Part shown: positions 54,142 through 57,511 of the stretch, one piece after another
Layout: every line of letters begins with the position of its first letter
How positions within the stretch are numbered: position 1 is the first letter of the stretch
Position numbers and translations under genes: made by a program
Source: Bacillota bacterium
GTDB taxonomy: Bacteria; Bacillota; UBA4882; UBA10575
Direction of reading: 5' to 3'
Length of the DNA stretch: 57,511 nt
Assembly: GCA_012735135.1 (NCBI GenBank)
Contig: JAAYHY010000110.1
Span: 1-57,511 of the forward strand
Notes under the pieces: model-generated
Seen by the model: the letters and a program-made list of their open reading frames with translations, nothing else
Databases searched by the model: none
What the model was told of the DNA's origin: nothing

Positions 54142-54974
54142 CGATCTCCTCCTTCCTGCTTCCTTCCCAGGTAAAAACGGGATAATTCAGCCCAAGCCTC
54201 CTCTATCGTCTCCTGGGCCGCCTCCACCGGCGCGCCGGCCGCCTGTAAGCGGCAGAGGAGGGAGAGGAGAAAGGGTAACTCCAGGCTCAGTGCCTCCAGA
54301 GCCGGTCCCTGATGGGTTAGGCCCCCCCAGGTTGTATCCGCCGTCAGTTTTCCGTCGTTCAAAACAAGAACCCGCCGGGTAAGGGAGAAAAGAAAGTCGG
54401 GATCATGGGAAGCCACCAGAAGACCGAGGCCGGTTTCGGCCTTGATCTTCCGTAAGGTTTCAACCAAAGCGGCTTGGCCCGGTCCATCCAGACCAATGGT
54501 GGGCTCGTCCAAAAGTAAAAAGCGGGGTTTCATCGCCAGGGACGCCGCCAGGGCGACCCGTCTTTGCTCCCCACCGGATAACTGAAATGGCGAAACCGTC
54601 CATCGCTCCTCTTTTAGGCCGACGGCGGTTAAAGCCCAAGTTACCCGGGCGGCCACTTCCGCCGGATCCAGGTCCAGGTTTTCCGGCCCGAAGGCCACTT
54701 CTTCCCGGACAGTGGCGGCAAAAAACCCCCGTTGGGGTTCTTGGATGGCAAGGACCACCGGGCCTTTCCGGCCCTCCACTGTAACCCGGCCGGAGGTTGG
54801 TTTGACCAGACCGGCCAGGACCCGGAGAAGGGTTGATTTACCAGACCCGACCGGTCCGATTAGCGCCACGGCTTCCCCCGACCTTACCCGGAAACTGACG
54901 CCATTTAGGGCTTGGATCTTTGCTTCCCCGTCCCGGGAGTAGACCATCGTAAGCTCGTTTACTTTTATCTCCAT
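54138..54974 (-). CDS. ecfA2: Energy-coupling factor transporter ATPase (EcfA2-type)
   Basis: 278 residues. Walker A is GPVGSGKSTLL, the signature QLSGGEQRRVALA and Walker B FLLLDEPTIGLD. The ~60-residue C-terminal extension is typical of EcfA. It overlaps the first ATPase gene by 10 nt and ecfT by 4 nt. Confidence 0.93.
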   Translation of the reverse strand: MEIKVNELTMVYSRDGEAKIQALNGVSFRVRSGEAVALIGPVGSGKSTLLRVLAGLVKPTSGRVTVEGRKGPVVLAIQEPQRGFFAATVREEVAFGPENLDLDPAEVAARVTWALTAVGLKEERWTVSPFQLSGGEQRRVALAASLAMKPRFLLLDEPTIGLDGPGQAALVETLRKIKAETGLGLLVASHDPDFLFSLTRRVLVLNDGKLTADTTWGGLTHQGPALEALSLELPFLLSLLCRLQAAGAPVEAAQETIEEAWAELSRFYLGRKQEGGDR

Positions 54975-55774
54975 AACACCGACACCAATTCATCCAAGTT
55001 CGTGACCGCCGTCGCTTTCAGCCCCAGCCGGTAAGCGGCTTCCGTCGCCGGCGGGAGAGTGATTCCCCAGGCCCGCGCCTGCTCCGCCATGGTAAGCAAG
55101 CCGGCCGGCGGACCGCTCCACACCACCCGGCCGCCGGCCATAACCAGCACCCGGTCGGCGGTAAGCGCTTCCAGAAGGCCGTGGGTGAACCAGATCATAC
55201 TTTGCCCGCTATAGCGTAAATCCGCCAGCAACCGGGTGATCCGCTTTTTCGCCCCCGGATCGAGCATAGCCAGGGGTTCATCGACCAGGATCAGTTTGGG
55301 TTTCAAGACCCAGATATCGGCCAGTGAAAGCAAACGTTTCTCCCCGCCAGACAAGGAATGGGGACTAACGTTTTTCCTCGGTTCCAACCCGAAACGGACC
55401 AACCCTTCATCAACGGTCCGCCGAATTACCGCCGGCGACAAGGTCCGGTTCTCCACCCCGAAAGCAATTTCCCGCTCCACCGTCCCGGCCACAAACTGGT
55501 TGTCCGGGTGCTGAAAAACCAAACCCACCCGCCGGTAGATCTCTTTTAATTCATCGTCATTGGCAGTAGAGTAACCTTCCACCAGCACCCGGCCGGCCGT
55601 TGGTTTTAAAAGCCCACAACACAAACGGGCCAGGGTTGATTTCCCCGACCCGTTGGCGCCAAGGACCGCCAGAAAGGTTCCCGGTTCAAGTTCTAAATTA
55701 ACCTGACAAACCCCGGTCGTGGAAGAGCCGGGGTAGCAGTAGGAGACCTGATCTAAAACGAAAAAGGGCGCCAT
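54965..55774 (-). CDS. ecfA1: Energy-coupling factor transporter ATPase (EcfA1-type)
   Basis: 269 residues. Walker A is GANGSGKSTLA, the signature SLSGGEKRLLSLA and Walker B LILVDEPLAMLDPG. It begins 3 nt after rplQ, the usual place in Bacillota. Confidence 0.93.
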   Translation of the reverse strand: MAPFFVLDQVSYCYPGSSTTGVCQVNLELEPGTFLAVLGANGSGKSTLARLCCGLLKPTAGRVLVEGYSTANDDELKEIYRRVGLVFQHPDNQFVAGTVEREIAFGVENRTLSPAVIRRTVDEGLVRFGLEPRKNVSPHSLSGGEKRLLSLADIWVLKPKLILVDEPLAMLDPGAKKRITRLLADLRYSGQSMIWFTHGLLEALTADRVLVMAGGRVVWSGPPAGLLTMAEQARAWGITLPPATEAAYRLGLKATAVTNLDELVSVLWR

Positions 55775-55777
55775 CGT

Positions 55778-56116
55778 TTAGATTAATTCGATTAAAGCCA
55801 TCGGCGCCGCATCCCCGCGGCGGGGCCCCAACTTTACGATCCGGGTGTAACCCCCGTTCCGCTCGGTATAACGGGTGGCAATCTCGTCAAACAACTTTTT
55901 AACCACCGCTTTATCGGCGATCACCTTGGCCACTTCCCGGCGGGCATGAAGATCTCCTTGTTTTCCTAGGGTAATCAGCTTTTCGGCCAGCATCCGGACC
56001 TCTTTGGCCTTAACCTCTGTGGTTTCGATCTTACCGTGGTCCAACAGTTCAGTCACCAGATTACGAAAGAGCGCTTTCCGGTGGCCGATGGGACGACCCA
56101 ACCGTCGTAAGGTCAT
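55778..56116 (-). CDS. rplQ: 50S ribosomal protein L17
   Basis: 112 residues, with [21 protein letters not shown] at the start and the ending [16 protein letters not shown] typical of L17. It lies between rpoA (77 nt) and ecfA1. Confidence 0.97.
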   Translation of the reverse strand: MTLRRLGRPIGHRKALFRNLVTELLDHGKIETTEVKAKEVRMLAEKLITLGKQGDLHARREVAKVIADKAVVKKLFDEIATRYTERNGGYTRIVKLGPRRGDAAPMALIELI

Positions 56117-56193
56117 CGTAATTCCCTCCTTCAGGATAATAAATTCAACCGCTTACTTTAACAACACTTAAAAGAAAAGATTGGTGGAAGGAA

Positions 56194-57138
56194 TTATTCT
56201 TCCGACTTCCGGAGGGAGAGGTTGAGGGCCGCAAGTTTCTGCTCCACTTCCTCCAGGGATTTTTTCCCCAGATTCCGCACCTTCATCATATCCTCCGGCG
56301 TCTTTTTAATTAATTCTTGCACCGTATTGATTCCGGCTCGCTTTAGACAATTATAGGACCGGACCGACAAATCCAGCTCTTCGATGTTCATCTCCAAGAT
56401 TTTATCCTTGGATTCTTCTTCTTTTTCCACCATAATCTCGGTTTCACTCACGGAATCACTCAAATTAACAAAGAGCATCAGGTGCTCAGTGAGGATCTTT
56501 GCCGCCAAACTTACGGCTTCCACCGGATTAATACTACCGCTGGTCCATAACTCCAGAACTAGTTTATCATAGTCGGTAATCTGACCGACGCGGGTATTTT
56601 CCACCACATAATTCACTTTATGCACCGGAGTAAAGATGGAATCCACCGGAATAACACCGATCACATCCTCCGGGTTCTTATTCCGTTCAGCCGGAACATA
56701 TCCTCTGCCTTTACCAAAGGTAATCTCCATCGCGAGGCTGCCGCCTTCACTGACCGTGGCAATATGATGGTCCGGGTTTAAAATCTCCACGTCACTGGGG
56801 AGCTCAATATCACTGGCCAAAACTTTTTTGGCCTCTCGTACCTCAAGACGGGCGACTTTCGGGCCTTCGCCATGAATCTTGACGAGCAATTCCTTAAGGT
56901 TCAAAATAATCTCGGCCGTATCTTCCACCACCCCTGGAATGGTGGAGAACTCATGGAGGACCCCTTCGATCTTGACCGCGGTAACCGCTGCGCCCGGGAG
57001 CGAAGAAAGCAACACCCGCCGGAGCGAATTACCCAAAGTCGTGCCATAGCCCCTTTCCAATGGTTCGACGATAAACCGGCCGTACCGGTCATCTTTGATT
57101 TCGTCAATCGTCACCCTTGGCTTTTCGATTTCAATCAT
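56194..57138 (-). CDS. rpoA: RNA polymerase alpha subunit
   Basis: 314 residues. The N-terminal dimerisation domain has [20 protein letters not shown] and [17 protein letters not shown]. After a charged linker (~235-250), the C-terminal domain ([28 protein letters not shown]) binds UP elements and activators. It follows rpsD by 46 nt. Confidence 0.98.
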   Translation of the reverse strand: MIEIEKPRVTIDEIKDDRYGRFIVEPLERGYGTTLGNSLRRVLLSSLPGAAVTAVKIEGVLHEFSTIPGVVEDTAEIILNLKELLVKIHGEGPKVARLEVREAKKVLASDIELPSDVEILNPDHHIATVSEGGSLAMEITFGKGRGYVPAERNKNPEDVIGVIPVDSIFTPVHKVNYVVENTRVGQITDYDKLVLELWTSGSINPVEAVSLAAKILTEHLMLFVNLSDSVSETEIMVEKEEESKDKILEMNIEELDLSVRSYNCLKRAGINTVQELIKKTPEDMMKVRNLGKKSLEEVEQKLAALNLSLRKSEE

Positions 57139-57184
57139 ACAAAAGCCTCCCTTCCATCCTTAGGTCTGGCTTAAGACCATGAGT

Positions 57185-57511
57185 TTAACGGGAGTAGAGC
57201 TCGACAATGAGGTGTTCCTGGACCGGAACGTCGATCTGTTCCCGCGAAGGTATCGCATTAACCCGGGCGGTCCAGCTATTGGTATCCAGTTCTAACCATT
57301 CAGGAATATTTTGGCCGTTATTGGCCTCCAGAATACCTTTGATTAAGGGAGAATTGGTCGCCGTCTCTTTCAATGTGATCACATCGCCCGGTTTCACCTG
57401 ATAGGAAGGGATGTTGACCTTACGGCCGTTCACCCGGAAGAAACCATGGCGGACTAATTGACGGGCTTCCCGCCGGGAACTGGCCAGTCTTAACCGGTAG
57501 CCCACATTGTC
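57185..57511 (-). CDS. rpsD: 30S ribosomal protein S4, C-terminal part
   Basis: Partial: the gene runs off the right edge. The visible ~108 residues contain the S4 RNA-binding domain ([34 protein letters not shown]) and the conserved end [13 protein letters not shown]. The reading frame continues upstream through DNV at the edge. The apparent GTG start at 57,505 is internal, not a start. Confidence 0.97.
   Translation of the reverse strand, partial: DNVGYRLRLASSRREARQLVRHGFFRVNGRKVNIPSYQVKPGDVITLKETATNSPLIKGILEANNGQNIPEWLELDTNSWTARVNAIPSREQIDVPVQEHLIVELYSR

Overview
The window looks like chromosomal DNA of an anaerobic or anaerobe-tolerant Bacillota. The basis is: an rpsD-rpoA-rplQ-ecfA-ecfA-ecfT-truA block and an rplM-rpsI pair; a gene for the trp RNA-binding attenuation protein TRAP; mazEF; purine-rich Shine-Dalgarno (SD) sites with many TTG starts; a Na+-type V-ATPase; rubrerythrin; and an Etf-linked hydroxyacid dehydrogenase. 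I cannot place it to genus. No tRNA, rRNA, CRISPR array or intact mobile element was seen.

Positions 1-13,892 (minus strand) form a long catabolic gene set. In transcription order it reads: GntR/FCD regulator, peptide-type ABC transporter (binding protein, two permeases, two ATPases), PLP enzyme of the threonine-synthase fold, EF_0837/Atu3266-type amidohydrolase, enolase-superfamily acid-sugar dehydratase, EtfB, ferredoxin-EtfA, FAD-linked 2-hydroxyacid dehydrogenase, and the start of a RidA protein. It could import an acylated or amino-acid-like organic acid, degrade it to a 2-hydroxyacid, and oxidise that through an electron-confurcating Etf/LDH module. A divergent IclR gene (14,457) follows a 560-nt regulatory region with operator-like palindromes.

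Positions 15,388-27,726 (minus): a SIMPL protein, an octopine-dehydrogenase-like enzyme, a B12-binding protein and a small AtpZ/AtpI-like membrane protein precede the complete V-ATPase operon G-I-K-E-C-F-A-B-D. Positions 27,880-45,445 hold an aconitase-family hydratase, a lipoprotein plus chemoreceptor pair (plus strand), rubrerythrin, a cupin, a LacI gene broken by a 26-bp tandem duplication, a Na/Pi cotransporter, deoC, glmM, a DJ-1 protein, gltX, mazEF, thiN, and rplM-rpsI with their own promoter.

Positions 45,620-52,353 (plus) are the most interesting part: mtrB (TRAP) followed by trpEDCFBA without trpG. The leader carries ten GAG/TAG triplets at an exact 5-nt period, an antiterminator/terminator pair, and then a 34-codon leader ORF whose stop overlaps the trpE start. 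Further (GAGNN)4 clusters cover the SD/start of that ORF and of trpD. This suggests TRAP acts at transcription and at several translation starts. The cassette lies in opposite orientation between truA and rplM, which are normally adjacent in Bacillota.

Positions 52,494-57,511 (minus) hold truA, ecfT, two ecfA genes, rplQ, rpoA and the 3' part of rpsD. A dispersed repeat of about 36 bp recurs in intergenic regions (two good and two weaker copies).
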